A DNA stretch of 64,000 nt from Geminicoccaceae bacterium (GCA_020638495.1 JACKIN010000002.1:62001-126000); one strand, 5' to 3'; shown: positions 7,204-16,172, counted from the first letter of the stretch. Notes: generated by a model not told the origin, from the sequence alone. Translations and numbers: made by a program.

Positions 7204-8864
7204 CCTGAATAATTCATCAGGGCCGTGTTCGGAGCTGGCGGGCGCGACATAAGCCGTTGCGATCGTGTAGGTTTCGGTTGCTGAAGCCAAACCGCCTCGA
7301 CCGAATGGAGTTGTGCGCCCGCCATGGCCGATGATGCCCCTTTTTTCCCCGGTTTGTCATCCGTCGCCGGCAAGTCGGTTCACATTGCCTTCGATGGTGG
7401 TCGGCTGACCTCGGATGCCGGCGTGGTGCTTTTGGCCGAGATCGAGCGCAAGCTCCAGATCGCCGAGCGACTGGCCTGCTGCGTTGCCGATCCGCGAGCG
7501 CCCGAGCGGGTGCGGCACAGCCTTGTCGAGATGATCCGCTATCGCGCGCTGCTGATCGCCGCCGGCTATCCGGATGCCAACGACTGCGATTCTTTGCGTG
7601 ACGATCCGGCATTCAAGATGGCGGTGGGCCGTTTGCCCGATACGGGGGCCGAACTCTGCTCGCAACCCACGATGTGCCGCCTCGAGAACCTGCCGACGAA
7701 GATCACGCTCATCCGCATGATGGATGCGATGGTCGACCTCTTCTGCGACAGCTTCGAGCAGGTACCGCGCCGCATTCTGCTCGACATCGACGACACGCTC
7801 GATCGGGTGCACGGCGGTCAGCAGTTGTCGCTGTTCCATGCGCATCACGACAGCCGCTGCTTTCTGCCGATCCACATCTACGAGGCGGTGACCGGCAAGT
7901 CTGTGGCGATATTCCTCCGCCCCGGCAAGACCCCCGACGGTGCCGAGGTCGCGCTTGTGCTCAGGCACTTGGTCAAGGCGATCCGCGCCCGCTGGCTGAA
8001 GGTGGAAATCGTCATTCGCGGCGACAGCCACTACGCCCGCCCCGAGGCAATGGCCCTCCGAAGCCTCCTGGCTGCGTCTCTTCCAGAGATCGGATCAAAG
8101 GCCTCCTGGCCTTTGATGGCTGGAGCGCAACAGCGTCCGCTACATCTTCGGTCTCGCCGGCAACCGCGTGCTGCTCGACCGCGTCGCGGCACGCGCCGAG
8201 GACGCAGCGGTGCGCCGCGCCGAGGAAGACGCCGACAAGATCCGCAGCTTCCACGACTTTCGCTACGCCGCCAAGAGCTGGACAGTCGAGCGCCGGGTCA
8301 TCGCCCGCATCGAGGCGACCAGGCAAGGCAGCGACACGCGCTTTGTCGTGACCAACCTCACCGGCACGCCACGCTGGCTCTACGAGGTCCTCTACTGCGG
8401 CCGAGGCCAGGCCGAGAACCTGATCAAGGCGCACAAGCTGCACCTCGCCTCGGACCGCACCTCATGCTCGAAGGCGACGGCCAACCAGTTCCGCCTCCTC
8501 GTCCACACCGCCGCCTACTGGCTGCTGCACACGCTGAAGGGCCTCGCCGCCAAGACCTCGTTCTGGCGCGACGCCCAGTTCGACACCGTGCGCCTCGCCT
8601 TCGTCAAGATCGCCGCCCGGGTCACCGAACTCGTCACCCGCATCAAGGTCTCGCTGCCGTCGAGCTATCCCTACAAGCAAAGCCTCGCCCGCTTCGCCGA
8701 CCGCGCCCAGGCATTGCCACCCTGACCCACCGGGCAGCGTGCCCGCGATCGAGCCCCTTCCGTCCACCGGCAACACCGTCATCGAAGACCGAAAAAGCGC
8801 ACCGAACGCCACCCTCACGCACGCCCGATCCCGAACGCCAAATCGCCCTCATGAATAAAGCGGG
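7204..8864 (+). mobile_element. IS1380-family element, copy 1 (inactivated)
   Basis: Terminal inverted repeats CCTGAATAATTCATCAGGG (7204) and, at the right end, the complement of CCCGCTTTATTCATGAGGG (ending 8864). Length is 1661 bp against 1600 bp for copy 2; the whole difference is a net 61-bp insertion inside the transposase. Flanking tetranucleotides are CTAG on the left and CTAA on the right, so a clean target duplication is not visible. Confidence 0.85.
7324..8725 (+). pseudogene. IS1380 transposase, frameshifted by a 66-bp replacement
   Basis: Residues 1-242 match copy 2 closely (FDGGRLTSDAGVVLLAEIER, RRILLDIDDTLDRVHGGQQL, VEIVIRGDSHYARPEAM). After PEAM the two diverge: five bases present in copy 2 are replaced here by 66 bases (8053-8118), moving the frame by one. 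The correct frame resumes at about 8119 and runs to the stop at 8725 (NLTGTPRWLYEVLYCGRGQAENLIKAHK, ending ALPP). The inserted stretch contains a perfect hairpin, AAAGGCCTCCTGGCCTTT (8097-8114), and GCCTCCTGGC twice (8063 and 8101). The gene is unlikely to give a full transposase. Confidence 0.88.
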
Positions 8865-8960
8865 CTAACTTTCTGGGGCACGACACCTCGATACGGACCG
8901 TCCGACGCCTCCGAAAAGCCTGTCGCAGCGCGCATATTCCTGTATGCTACCAGCCACGAA

Positions 8961-9434
8961 GTGCCTGGGGAAAACCAATGGATCAGGACTCTCTCTCACA
9001 TTGCACGCAGTTTAGCCTATGACTTGAGCATCGAAATCGCACCGGAGGAATTGGATCTATTCGACGAGTATGCAGATGTTGATCCAAACAAGCACCTTAG
9101 AATCCATGACGATGAACCTTTAGCGTTCGGAATCTCAGAAATCGTCATCATTATGACACCCATATTGGTTTCTCTAGCGAAAGCTGCCCTCGAATATCTC
9201 GCTGTTAAGGCACCTGAATTTGGCTATGACTTGGCGAGCGACATTTTGCGCGAACGTATTAATAATTGGGCCAACCCAAAACGTGCACAGTTGCCCAACC
9301 CCACCTTCTCGATCATGCGCGAGGGTCTTACCCACGTCGTTGAGGCAGAGGCCCTACGCCTAGGTCTCGACAACGACACTTCATCTAAGCTCGCCGCTGC
9401 TACTTGCCAACGACTCGGCTTTCAAGTGGATTGA
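8961..9434 (+). CDS. Hypothetical protein in low-GC island
   Basis: A 157-aa protein from a GTG start. Apart from a central hydrophobic stretch (ISEIVIIMTPILVSLAKAALEYLAV) it is soluble-looking and ends in an Ala-rich helix (SSKLAAATCQRLGFQVD). Codon use and base composition are clearly more AT-rich than in the neighbouring housekeeping genes, indicating acquisition by transfer. It ends 1 nt before the start of the M48 peptidase gene, so the two were probably an operon. No family recognised and no strong ribosome site seen. Confidence 0.6.
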   Translation: MPGENQWIRTLSHIARSLAYDLSIEIAPEELDLFDEYADVDPNKHLRIHDDEPLAFGISEIVIIMTPILVSLAKAALEYLAVKAPEFGYDLASDILRERINNWANPKRAQLPNPTFSIMREGLTHVVEAEALRLGLDNDTSSKLAAATCQRLGFQVD

Positions 9435-9435
9435 A

Positions 9436-10074
9436 ATGACTATTTGCGACTCAAAGCCAACTCCACTTGATCCTTTTGCAATACCGCAAGCTACCACGGA
9501 ACGCTTTACTCTTTTTCTACTCCTCGCTTTTTTTGGCACCATCATGATCGCTAGGCAGATTTTTGACCTAATTCTGCGACACACCTCGTTCCAACCGTTC
9601 TTACCAAAGGACGTGATCGCCATAGTCGTTTTTTTTATAGTTGCCGTGTCGATTTCTATGATCCGCCACATCCAGCTTCGTCGAATGTGGTGTTTGCAAC
9701 CGCTTTCGCAATTTCACGATGATTTGTTGTCTAAAGCCGTCAACGCGTTGATTGCTTCAACGACAAACAGAAAGGTCGCTGTTTGGGTTGGCGGCCATCC
9801 TCTTGATCAGAGCGCGATGACATTTACGCTATTCGGCAGACCACAGTTCATGCTTGGCCGCGGTCTGCGAATGCTGGTCCGCAAGCAACCGAAGCTCTTC
9901 GAAACTATTATTGTTCATGAGTTGGCGCATGTCATTAATCGTGACATAGTGATAAATAGCATGACCTTTGCCGCATTTCGAGCAGTTGTTTTTATTTTTT
10001 TCCTTTATTTTGTTGTCCAAATCGCTGAACTGTTTGCAATTTTTCTGAGCAGCGAGCTTCCCCAGATGTTCTAT
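9436..10074 (+). pseudogene. M48-family membrane peptidase, N-terminal part, cut by IS1380
   Basis: 213 codons remain. Two N-terminal membrane segments (FTLFLLLAFFGTIMIA and VIAIVVFFIVAVSISMI) precede a soluble part and the zinc motif IIVHELAHVINRD (HExxH), followed by another membrane pair. This is the HtpX/M48 layout. The reading frame runs directly into IS1380 copy 2 at 10075. The third zinc ligand (the downstream Glu of the ExxxD motif) is absent from both this and the downstream part. Confidence 0.8.
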
Positions 10075-11674
10075 CCCGCTTCATTCATGAGGCTGCGAGT
10101 GAGTTGGCGGTCAGGCGCGCGTGAGGGTGGCGCTTGGTGCGCATTTTCGGTCTTCGATGACGGTGTTGGCGGTGGACGGTAGGGACTCGGTTGGGGGCAC
10201 GTCGCCCCGGCGGTCACGGGGGCATGGCGAGGGCGCGGTCGGCGAAGCGGGCGAGGCTTTGCTTGTAGGGATAGCTCGACGGCAGCGAGACCTTGATGCG
10301 GGTGACGAGTTCGGTGACCCGGGCGGCGATCTTGACGAAGGCGAGGCGCACGGTGTCGAACTGGGCGTCGCGCCAGAACGAGGTCTTGGCGGCGAGGCCC
10401 TTCAGCGTGTGCAGCAGCCAGTAGGCGGCGGTGTGGACGAGGAGGCGGAACTGGTTGGCCGTCGCCTTCGAGCATGAGGTGCGGTCCGAGGCGAGGTGCA
10501 GCTTGTGCGCCTTGATCAGGTTCTCGGCCTGGCCTCGGCCGCAGTAGAGGACCTCGTAGAGCCAGCGTGGCGTGCCGGTGAGGTTGGTCACGACAAAGCG
10601 CGTGTCGCTGCCTTGCCTGGTCGCCTCGATGCGGGCGATGACCCGGCGCTCGACTGTCCAGCTCCTGGCGGCGTAGCGAAAGTCGTGGAAGCTGCGGATC
10701 TTGTCGGCGTCCTGCTCAGCGCGGCGGACGGCTGCGTCCTCGGCGCGTGCCGCGACGCGGTCGAGCAGCACGCGGTTGCCGGCGAGACCGAAGATGTAGC
10801 GGACGCTGTTGCGCTCCAGCCAGCTCATGGCCTCGGGGCGGGCATAGTGGCTGTCGCCGCGGATCACGATCTCGACTTTTGGCCAGCGACGGCGGATCGC
10901 CTCGACCAGGTGCCTGAGCACAAGCGCGACCTCGGCACCGTCGGGGGTCTTGCCCGGTCTGAGGATCACCGCCACAGGCTTGCCGGTCGTGGCCTCGTAG
11001 ATATGGATCGGCAAGAAGCAGCGGTTGTCGTGGTGGGCATGGAACAGCGACAGCTGCTGGGCGCCGTGTACCCGGTCGAGGGTGTCGTCGATGTCCAGCA
11101 GGATGCGTCGCGGCACTTCGGCGAAGCTGTCGCAGAAGAGGTCGACCATAGCATCCGTCATGCGAATGAGCGCGGTCTTCCCCGGCAGATTTTCCAATCG
11201 GCACATCGTCGGTTGCGAGCAGAGCCCGGCCCCTGTCTCGGGCAGGCGGCCTACCGCCATCTTGAACGCCGGATCGTCACGCAGGGCATCGCAGTCGTTG
11301 GCGTCCGGGTAGCCGGCGGCGATCAGCAGCGCGCGGAAGCGGATCATCTCGGCGAGGCCATGCCGCACCCGCTCGGGCGCCCGTGGATCGGTAATGCAGC
11401 CGGCCAGCCGCTCGGCGATCCCGAGCCCTCGCTCGATCTCGGCCAGCACCAGCACACCCCCATCCGAGGTCAACCGGCCGCCATCGAAGGCGAGGTGAAC
11501 CGGCTTGCCCGAAACAGGTGACAGACCGGGGAGAAAGAGAGCATCTTCGGCCATGGCGGGCACACAACTCCGTTCGGTCGCAAAGGCGCGGTCTCAGCAA
11601 CCGAAACCTAAACGATCCCAACGGCTTATGTCTCGCCCGCCAGCACCGAACACAGCCCTGATGAATTATTCAGG
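10075..11674 (-). mobile_element. IS1380-family element, copy 2 (intact)
   Basis: A 1600-bp element in the opposite orientation to copy 1. Its ends are CCCGCTTCATTCATGAGG at 10075 and the complement of CCTGAATAATTCATCAGGG ending at 11674. Flanking tetranucleotides are CTAT (left) and CTAG (right), again not identical. It interrupts an M48 peptidase gene. Confidence 0.88.
10214..11554 (-). CDS. IS1380-family transposase, intact
   Basis: 446 aa from the ATG at 11554, chosen because the start aligns with MADDAP of copy 1; a second ATG lies 3 codons upstream. Visible DDE-type segments include RRILLDIDDTLDRVHG, VEIVIRGDSHYARPEAM, and the C-terminal CGRGQAENLIKAHKLHLASDRTSCSKA with the catalytic Glu region. 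No frameshift is present, so this copy could supply transposase for both elements. Confidence 0.9.
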   Translation of the reverse strand: MAEDALFLPGLSPVSGKPVHLAFDGGRLTSDGGVLVLAEIERGLGIAERLAGCITDPRAPERVRHGLAEMIRFRALLIAAGYPDANDCDALRDDPAFKMAVGRLPETGAGLCSQPTMCRLENLPGKTALIRMTDAMVDLFCDSFAEVPRRILLDIDDTLDRVHGAQQLSLFHAHHDNRCFLPIHIYEATTGKPVAVILRPGKTPDGAEVALVLRHLVEAIRRRWPKVEIVIRGDSHYARPEAMSWLERNSVRYIFGLAGNRVLLDRVAARAEDAAVRRAEQDADKIRSFHDFRYAARSWTVERRVIARIEATRQGSDTRFVVTNLTGTPRWLYEVLYCGRGQAENLIKAHKLHLASDRTSCSKATANQFRLLVHTAAYWLLHTLKGLAAKTSFWRDAQFDTVRLAFVKIAARVTELVTRIKVSLPSSYPYKQSLARFADRALAMPP

Positions 11675-11679
11675 CTAGT

Positions 11680-12093
11680 CCGAACTCGGGGGATAAGTCT
11701 GCCCGCTACCGACTGCTCGCCAGACATCCATCTGCTGAAGACCGGTTTCGCGCCCTTAAGAACCCTTCGGCATTTCTGCGTGCAGGTAGTTTTGATTTAG
11801 CTTTTGCAGCTTTCATGACAGCTTTAACTGCTTACTGGGTTGGGCACGCCTATCCGCCTGCAATACGGGACCTAAAAGATCTTGAAACAGTTTTGCTTCC
11901 GCTTATCGCTTTTACGATTTTTTTTACAGCGTACCTCTCGATGATCTTTAGCGGATTGATTTTTCGTGAGTTAGTTGTTTGTTCTATTCGGACTGAATCT
12001 GAATATTGGAAAACATGGATTTTAGGAGGCGCTTCAATAGTCTTAGGAGTGGAACTTGTTTATTTGTTCGATGAAGAGAGCAATTTTTTTTAG
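11680..12093 (+). pseudogene. M48-family membrane peptidase, C-terminal part
   Basis: The frame opens directly at the IS1380 boundary and reads YRLLARHPSAEDRFRALKNP, the HPS..R..AL signature normally found after the catalytic domain of M48 peptidases, then three membrane segments, ending ELVYLFDEESNFF. It is AT-rich like the N-terminal part at 9436. Simple excision of the IS would not restore the frame (1604 bp, not a multiple of three), and the ExxxD zinc-ligand region is missing, so sequence was lost next to the insertion. An internal ATG at 11815 exists but has no obvious ribosome site. Confidence 0.72.
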
Positions 12094-12114
12094 TTTTATT
12101 TTATTTCGGGAGAC

Positions 12115-12633
12115 ATGACTTGGAACGAATTACACTTTATTATGGCTAATGTCGTATTGGGTAGCATATTTCTTCCAATTTTTTTGTACCCGGCATTATT
12201 TGTTCTCCGATTGCTCATAAGGCGATGGAAGTCGCATGCAAGACCGGCGTCGGCAATCTTGTGCCTCCGTTTTCTGATCGCCTTTTCTGTATTGAACGCC
12301 ATTGGCTCAGCGTTCTTTCTTGTTTTTATTATTTACGCGGCAGAAGAAAATAGAAAAGAATTGGTCGATTTTTTTCTAGCGGGAGCGCCAATCGATGCAT
12401 ATATGTGGGTCGTGTTAATGTTTTTCTTTAATCTCTTCTACATAATGATCTTGGCGCTGATCTGCGCGGCGATAGGATTTGTCGCTATTTGGAGAAAGAG
12501 GCGGGAACCGGCCGACGATGCCAGGTGGCCCTTTCAGCCTGAAAGGCGAACAGTTGCCAATGAAATAGGAAACATCTCTGACAGCTTGGCGATTTCGACG
12601 CAGTCATTTCTCTCTATTACGCGATCGAGCTAA
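12115..12633 (+). CDS. Hypothetical four-helix membrane protein
   Basis: A 172-aa protein with membrane segments at about 9-34, 47-74, 97-124 (two close stretches) and a basic loop IWRKRREPADDARWPF before a Ser/Thr-rich tail. AT-rich, like the M48 gene 22 nt upstream, with which it may have been co-transcribed (a GGGAGA ribosome site precedes the ATG). It converges on the Sel1 gene, overlapping its stop codon by 4 nt. No family recognised. Confidence 0.65.
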   Translation: MTWNELHFIMANVVLGSIFLPIFLYPALFVLRLLIRRWKSHARPASAILCLRFLIAFSVLNAIGSAFFLVFIIYAAEENRKELVDFFLAGAPIDAYMWVVLMFFFNLFYIMILALICAAIGFVAIWRKRREPADDARWPFQPERRTVANEIGNISDSLAISTQSFLSITRSS

Positions 12634-13928
12634 TTCTCTTCGCGTCGAGCCACTCGGAACAGGCGATAATACCAGCGAAACGATTCCAGGAGATCTCGAT
12701 CGACGCCTTCGCCGGCAAGATACATCCAGCCCAGCTTTGCATGCGCCGCGGCGTCGCCTTGCTCAGCAGCGAGCCGGTACAAGCGAACAGCTTCCTCGTT
12801 ATCTTGCTCAACAGCAACACCTAAATCGTACAACTCGCCAAGTCGATAAAGCGCGCGAGTGTGTAATTGCTCTGCAGCCAACCCGAGCCAGTTCAACGCC
12901 TCCTCTTCATCCTCCAGAACACCATTCCCGAAAAGATACGCAATACCGAGCCGAAACTGGCCTTCAGCGTAATCTTGTTCGGCGGCTCGTCTATACCACC
13001 GCGCCGCCTCTTCGTTATCTTTTGATACACCCTCACCGAGCTCGTACTTCATACCGAGGCGCGTTTGAGAGAATGCATCGTTTTGCTCCGCACCAAGGCG
13101 GTACCAGCGGACCGCCTCTTCGTCATTCTCGGGAACGCCTTCACCCCGCTCATACATATGTCCCAAGGCGCCTTGCGCTTGTGCAAGTCCTTGCTCAGCG
13201 GCCAGTTGAAACCACCGGATCGCTTCCTGGTCATCCTCAGCGACACCCTCACCTCGGTCATAGCTCAAGCCGAGGTTGAACTGCCCGCCGGCATAGCCTT
13301 GCTCGGCGGCCAACCGAAACCAACGAAACGCCTCCTCGTCATCTTTGGGAACACCCCCTCCAGAGTCATACGTCATGCCGAGGCTATTCTGTGCAGCGGC
13401 ATATCCCTGCTCGGCGGCTAGGCGAAACCAACGAATCGCCTCCTCGTCATCTTTGGGAACACCCCGTCCAGAGTCATACATGATGCCGAGGTTATTCTGT
13501 GCAACGGCATATCCCTGCTCAGCGGCCAAGCGGTACCAGCGGACAGCCTCCTCGTCGCTCTTTGGGACACCATCGCCATGTTCATACATGTTACCTAGAA
13601 CGGCCTGTCCCTCTGGGTTGCTGGCACTGGCAGCGCTCTGCGCCAAAGCCAACGCTTCCACAAATCGATCTGCCTTTCTCAAAGCTCGTGCGAGATAAGC
13701 CTTTAACGCCGCGTCATTGGGCTCAAGCGCCATCGCGCGTTCACAAATGTCAACTGCGGATTCACTCTCAATATCGTCCCAATTGACGCCAATGTCGGCG
13801 ACTTTATACGCTGCCGCATCCTGACAAGCGATGTGTTCCGGTGGCAATTCTTGAGAAAATGCCACTCCTTTACAAAGAAGCGACAAGCATAGAACAACGA
13901 TGGAACAACGGGGGAGAATTCCGGTCAA
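12630..13928 (-). CDS. Secreted Sel1-repeat protein
   Basis: 432 aa with an N-terminal signal peptide (CSIVVLCLSLLCKGVAFS) and nine Sel1-like repeats of 36 residues between about 100 and 415, each with a LGxMYexGxGVpkdxEEAxRWyrxAAEQGxAxAQ pattern. Sel1 proteins are helical scaffolds that bind partner proteins. The repeats are nearly identical at DNA level around 13290-13560. The start is TTG at 13928, just 12 nt from an IS1380 remnant, so the native promoter and possibly the native start may have been replaced by the IS. Intermediate GC, part of the acquired island. Confidence 0.85.
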   Translation of the reverse strand: MTGILPRCSIVVLCLSLLCKGVAFSQELPPEHIACQDAAAYKVADIGVNWDDIESESAVDICERAMALEPNDAALKAYLARALRKADRFVEALALAQSAASASNPEGQAVLGNMYEHGDGVPKSDEEAVRWYRLAAEQGYAVAQNNLGIMYDSGRGVPKDDEEAIRWFRLAAEQGYAAAQNSLGMTYDSGGGVPKDDEEAFRWFRLAAEQGYAGGQFNLGLSYDRGEGVAEDDQEAIRWFQLAAEQGLAQAQGALGHMYERGEGVPENDEEAVRWYRLGAEQNDAFSQTRLGMKYELGEGVSKDNEEAARWYRRAAEQDYAEGQFRLGIAYLFGNGVLEDEEEALNWLGLAAEQLHTRALYRLGELYDLGVAVEQDNEEAVRLYRLAAEQGDAAAHAKLGWMYLAGEGVDRDLLESFRWYYRLFRVARREEN

Positions 13929-13939
13929 GGCGGCGTTAG

Positions 13940-14034
13940 CCCGCTTTATTCATGAGGGCGATTTGGCGTTCGGGATCGGGCGTGCGTGAGGGTGGCGTTC
14001 GGTGCGCTTTTTCGGTCTTCGATGACGGCGTTGG
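13940..14034 (-). mobile_element. IS1380 remnant (3' end only)
   Basis: The first ~95 bp reproduce the 3' end of IS1380 copy 1 nearly base for base, starting with the terminal repeat CCCGCTTTATTCATGAGGG and ending where copy 1 reads GATGACGGTGTTG. Everything further in is lost and replaced by unrelated sequence. Confidence 0.85.
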
Positions 14035-14067
14035 AGTCTGCACCTCGCTCTTCAAGCTTCCACGTTC

Positions 14068-14084
14068 GGAAACTCGGGGACACG
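14068..14084 (+). repeat. IS-end-like repeat, interrupted by IS3
   Basis: GGAAACTCGGGGACACG; the motif continues after the IS3 element at 15405 as ACGAGACCATTTT. A complete copy follows at 15418-15448 and related copies lie at 43553-43763. Confidence 0.65.
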
Positions 14085-14134
14085 TGAACCGCCCCGGGTT
14101 TGCCGGAGGCTCCAACTCTTGAGAGGATGGAGCG

Positions 14135-14461
14135 ATGGCAACGAGATCGACGAAGTATTCACCTGAGGTGCGGGCGCGGGCGGTGCGGATGGTGTTCGAG
14201 CATGGGGACGAGCATGCCTCGGAATGGGCGGCGATCACCTCGATCGCGGCCAAGATCGGCTGCAAGGCAGAGACATTGCGTCTTTGGGTGCGGCAGGAGC
14301 AACGGGATCGGGGTCTGCGGGACGGCGCGACCACTGACGAGCGGGCTCGGCTGAAGGCGTTGGAGCGTGAGGTTCGCGAGCTTCGCCAAGCGAACGAGAT
14401 CCTGCGCAAGGCCTCGGCCTATTTTGCTCAGGCGGAGCTCGACCGCCGGTTCAAGCCATGA
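14135..14461 (+). CDS. IS3 transposase OrfA
   Basis: 108 aa. N-terminal helix-turn-helix (KYSPEVRARAVRMVFEH...AAKIGCKAETLRLWVRQ) followed by a leucine-zipper-like coil (LKALEREVRELRQANEILRKASAYFAQAEL). This is the DNA-binding/dimerisation part. Its stop overlaps the OrfB start (ATGA), which suggests coupled translation; I see no A-rich slippery heptamer. Confidence 0.92.
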   Translation: MATRSTKYSPEVRARAVRMVFEHGDEHASEWAAITSIAAKIGCKAETLRLWVRQEQRDRGLRDGATTDERARLKALEREVRELRQANEILRKASAYFAQAELDRRFKP

Positions 14462-15363
14462 TCGCGTTCATCGACGAACATCGCGCGACGCTCGGGGTCG
14501 AGCCGATCTGCCGGCTGCTGCAGATCGCCCCGTCGACGTACTACGCGCACGTTGCGCGACGCGGCGACCCGGCCAAGTGCTCACCCAGAATGCGGCGCGA
14601 CGCCGAGTTGAGCGCTGCGATCAAGCAGGTCTTCGAAGCAAATTTCGAGGTCTATGGAGTGCGCAAGATCTGGCGGCAGCTTCGCCGAGAGGGCGTCAAG
14701 GTGGCTCGCTGTACCGTCGAGCGGCTGATGCGCTCGCTGGGGATCCAGGGCGCCGTCCGCGGCAAGGCGGTCAAGACCACGGTCGGCGACCGGGCGACAC
14801 CGTGCCCGGCGGATCGCGTGAACCGCCAGTTCCAGGTCCCCCGCCCGAACGTGCTCTGGGTCTCCGACTTCACCTACGTCTCGACCTGGCAGGGCTTCGC
14901 CTACACGGCCTTCGTTATCGATGCTTTTGCCCGTCGCATCGTCGGCTGGCGGGTATCGCGCACGGCCACTGCCGGCTTCGTCCTCGACGCTCTGGACCAA
15001 GCTCTCCACGATCGTCGCCCGGCTCGCCGCGACAGACTGATCCACCACAGCGACCGCGGCGTTCAATACGTCTCGATCAAGTACACCGAGCGTCTCGCCG
15101 AAGCCGGTCTCGAACCGTCGGTTGGCAGTATCGGGGACTCGTACGACAATGCTTTGGCAGAAACCGTGATCGGTCTCTACAAGACCGAGGTGATCCACCG
15201 CCGCGGTCCCTGGCGGAGCCTCGAGAAGGTCGAACTCGCCACCCTCGAATGGGTCGACTGGTTCAACAACCGCCGGCTCCTCGAGCCCATCGGCAATCTG
15301 CCGCCGGCCGAGGCTGAACAGCGCTTCTACGCATCACAACAGGAAATCGTTCTGGCAGCGTGA
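14458..15363 (+). CDS. IS3 transposase OrfB
   Basis: 301 aa with the IS3 rve domain: VLWVSDFTYVSTWQGF (first Asp), LIHHSDRGVQYVS (second Asp) and SYDNALAETVIGLYKTEVI (Glu), ending in the WFNNRRLLEPIGNLPPAEAE box. HTH_21 domain at the N-terminus (YGVRKIWRQLRREGVKVARCTVERLMR). Intact. Confidence 0.93.
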   Translation: MIAFIDEHRATLGVEPICRLLQIAPSTYYAHVARRGDPAKCSPRMRRDAELSAAIKQVFEANFEVYGVRKIWRQLRREGVKVARCTVERLMRSLGIQGAVRGKAVKTTVGDRATPCPADRVNRQFQVPRPNVLWVSDFTYVSTWQGFAYTAFVIDAFARRIVGWRVSRTATAGFVLDALDQALHDRRPARRDRLIHHSDRGVQYVSIKYTERLAEAGLEPSVGSIGDSYDNALAETVIGLYKTEVIHRRGPWRSLEKVELATLEWVDWFNNRRLLEPIGNLPPAEAEQRFYASQQEIVLAA

Positions 15364-15417
15364 GACTCAAACCAACCAGCCTCCGGCAAACCCGGGGCGG
15401 TTCAACGAGACCATTTT

Positions 15418-15448
15418 GGAAACTCGGGGACACGAGACCATTTTAACC
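15418..15448 (+). repeat. IS-end-like repeat, complete copy
   Basis: Begins GGAAACTCGGGGACACGAG and ends ATTTTAACC. It lies directly after the copy split by IS3, so the two formed a tandem pair before the insertion. Confidence 0.7.
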
Positions 15449-15779
15449 TTTCGACCTAATAGCGCAGCTTTCCGTGTCAGCTTAATCGCCGCCGTCCGCG
15501 CATCACGCACCCAGAACAACCGGTGGGGCCAGCGGGGAAGCGCCGCCTCCCCGCGCTACTTCGCCTTCTCTTCCCCCCGATCCGGAGGTCGCCGATGACG
15601 GCCGCCTGCATGAAGCGCTCCCCTTCCGGTACGGGGGGAGATCGGATCGGAACGGCGGTCGGGACGACGCCGCAGCCCGACGCCATCACGAACGCTTATG
15701 AGGCCCTGCCGCCATCGCCCGCCGGCCCGCCCCTTCGGCCCGGATTCGCCGTCGCGGCTCCCGGGTTGGCGCGTCCCGC
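15449..15779. other. Intergenic stretch without a supported gene
   Basis: About 330 bases with no convincing reading frame. It holds one reversed copy of the terminator-like palindrome (15511-15555) and, towards the right, GC-rich sequence with CCCGGGTTGGCGC (repeated at 15790s) leading into the two-copy element. Confidence 0.5.
15511..15555 (-). repeat. Terminator-like palindrome family member
   Basis: Read on the minus strand: GGGGAGGCGGCGCTTCCCC, then GCTGGCCCCACCGGTTGTTCTGGG. Same arrangement as the copies at 5831/7170 and 41621, with a weaker stem and T-run. Confidence 0.55.
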
Positions 15780-15920
15780 GCGACATTCTCGCCCGGGTTG
15801 GCGCATCGGCTGCGACAAGGCCCGCCGGAATGTCGCGGATTCCGCGACATAACGATTCGTGATGGCGCATCCGCCGCGACATTCACCCGCAAATGTAGCG
15901 GATTCTGCAACAGCCGACCG

Positions 15921-16019
15921 CGAACGAACCCGCCGAATCGACGAGCGAACCCGGGATTCAGGCGAGCGAACCCGGGGATTCGACGAATGAACCCGACCGG
16001 CGACCAACGAACCCGGGGG
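15921..16019 (+). repeat. 21-nt tandem array in copy A
   Basis: Four to five degenerate units of about 21 nt built around CGAACGAACCCG and GAATCGACGA. The matching array in copy B is at 46498-46592. Iteron-like in appearance. Confidence 0.65.
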
Positions 16020-16123
16020 CCATCAACCTCTTGTCGGAGAACGATTTTTAGCCGTTTCGGGCTGCCGGCCAGCGGTCCCTGGGGTCTCGGAACCCGATAT
16101 TGCCGAAGAAACCCGGCAGAAGG

Positions 16124-16154
16124 CTTGCGCCGCCCGTCGAAATAGGTTATAAAT
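16124..16154 (+). promoter_or_regulatory. Candidate sigma-70 promoter at end of copy A
   Basis: CTTGCG (-35) and TATAAAT (-10) with an 18-nt spacer, the same boxes and spacing as in copy B (46710-46740). It faces the 3' end of cobT on the opposite strand, so any transcript would be antisense to cobT. Confidence 0.5.
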
Positions 16155-16172
16155 CCTAAACGCCCAAAAGAA

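Larger units (their letters stand above)
14085..15404 (+). mobile_element. IS3-family insertion sequence
   Basis: A 1320-bp element bounded by perfect inverted repeats of about 27 bp beginning TGAACCGCCCCGGGTTTG (14085; complement ending 15404). A 3-bp target duplication ACG is present (14082-14084 and 15405-15407). It carries orfA and orfB and is complete. Confidence 0.92.
15780..16160 (+). repeat. Two-copy non-coding element, copy A
   Basis: This ~380-bp stretch is strongly similar to 46357-46745. In order it has GCGACATT-type palindromes including the perfect TGTCGCGGATTCCGCGACA near 15832, a conserved ATAACGATTCGTGATGGCGC block, a tandem array of ~21-nt units of the form AATCGACGAACGAACCCG (15921-16019), a variable middle, and a promoter-like end (16124-16154). 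No recognised gene; a minus-strand frame through it encodes heptad-like VRSxxxR repeats in both copies, but coding is unproven. Confidence 0.7.

Noticed and set aside
7204..11674. Composite transposon bounded by the two IS1380 copies
   Set aside because: Copy 1 cannot encode a functional transposase, the flanks do not match as one duplication, and copy 2 interrupts a gene within the supposed cargo.
15921..16019. CRISPR-like tandem array
   Set aside because: Units are about 21 nt and contiguous with no unique spacers, and there are no cas genes in the window.
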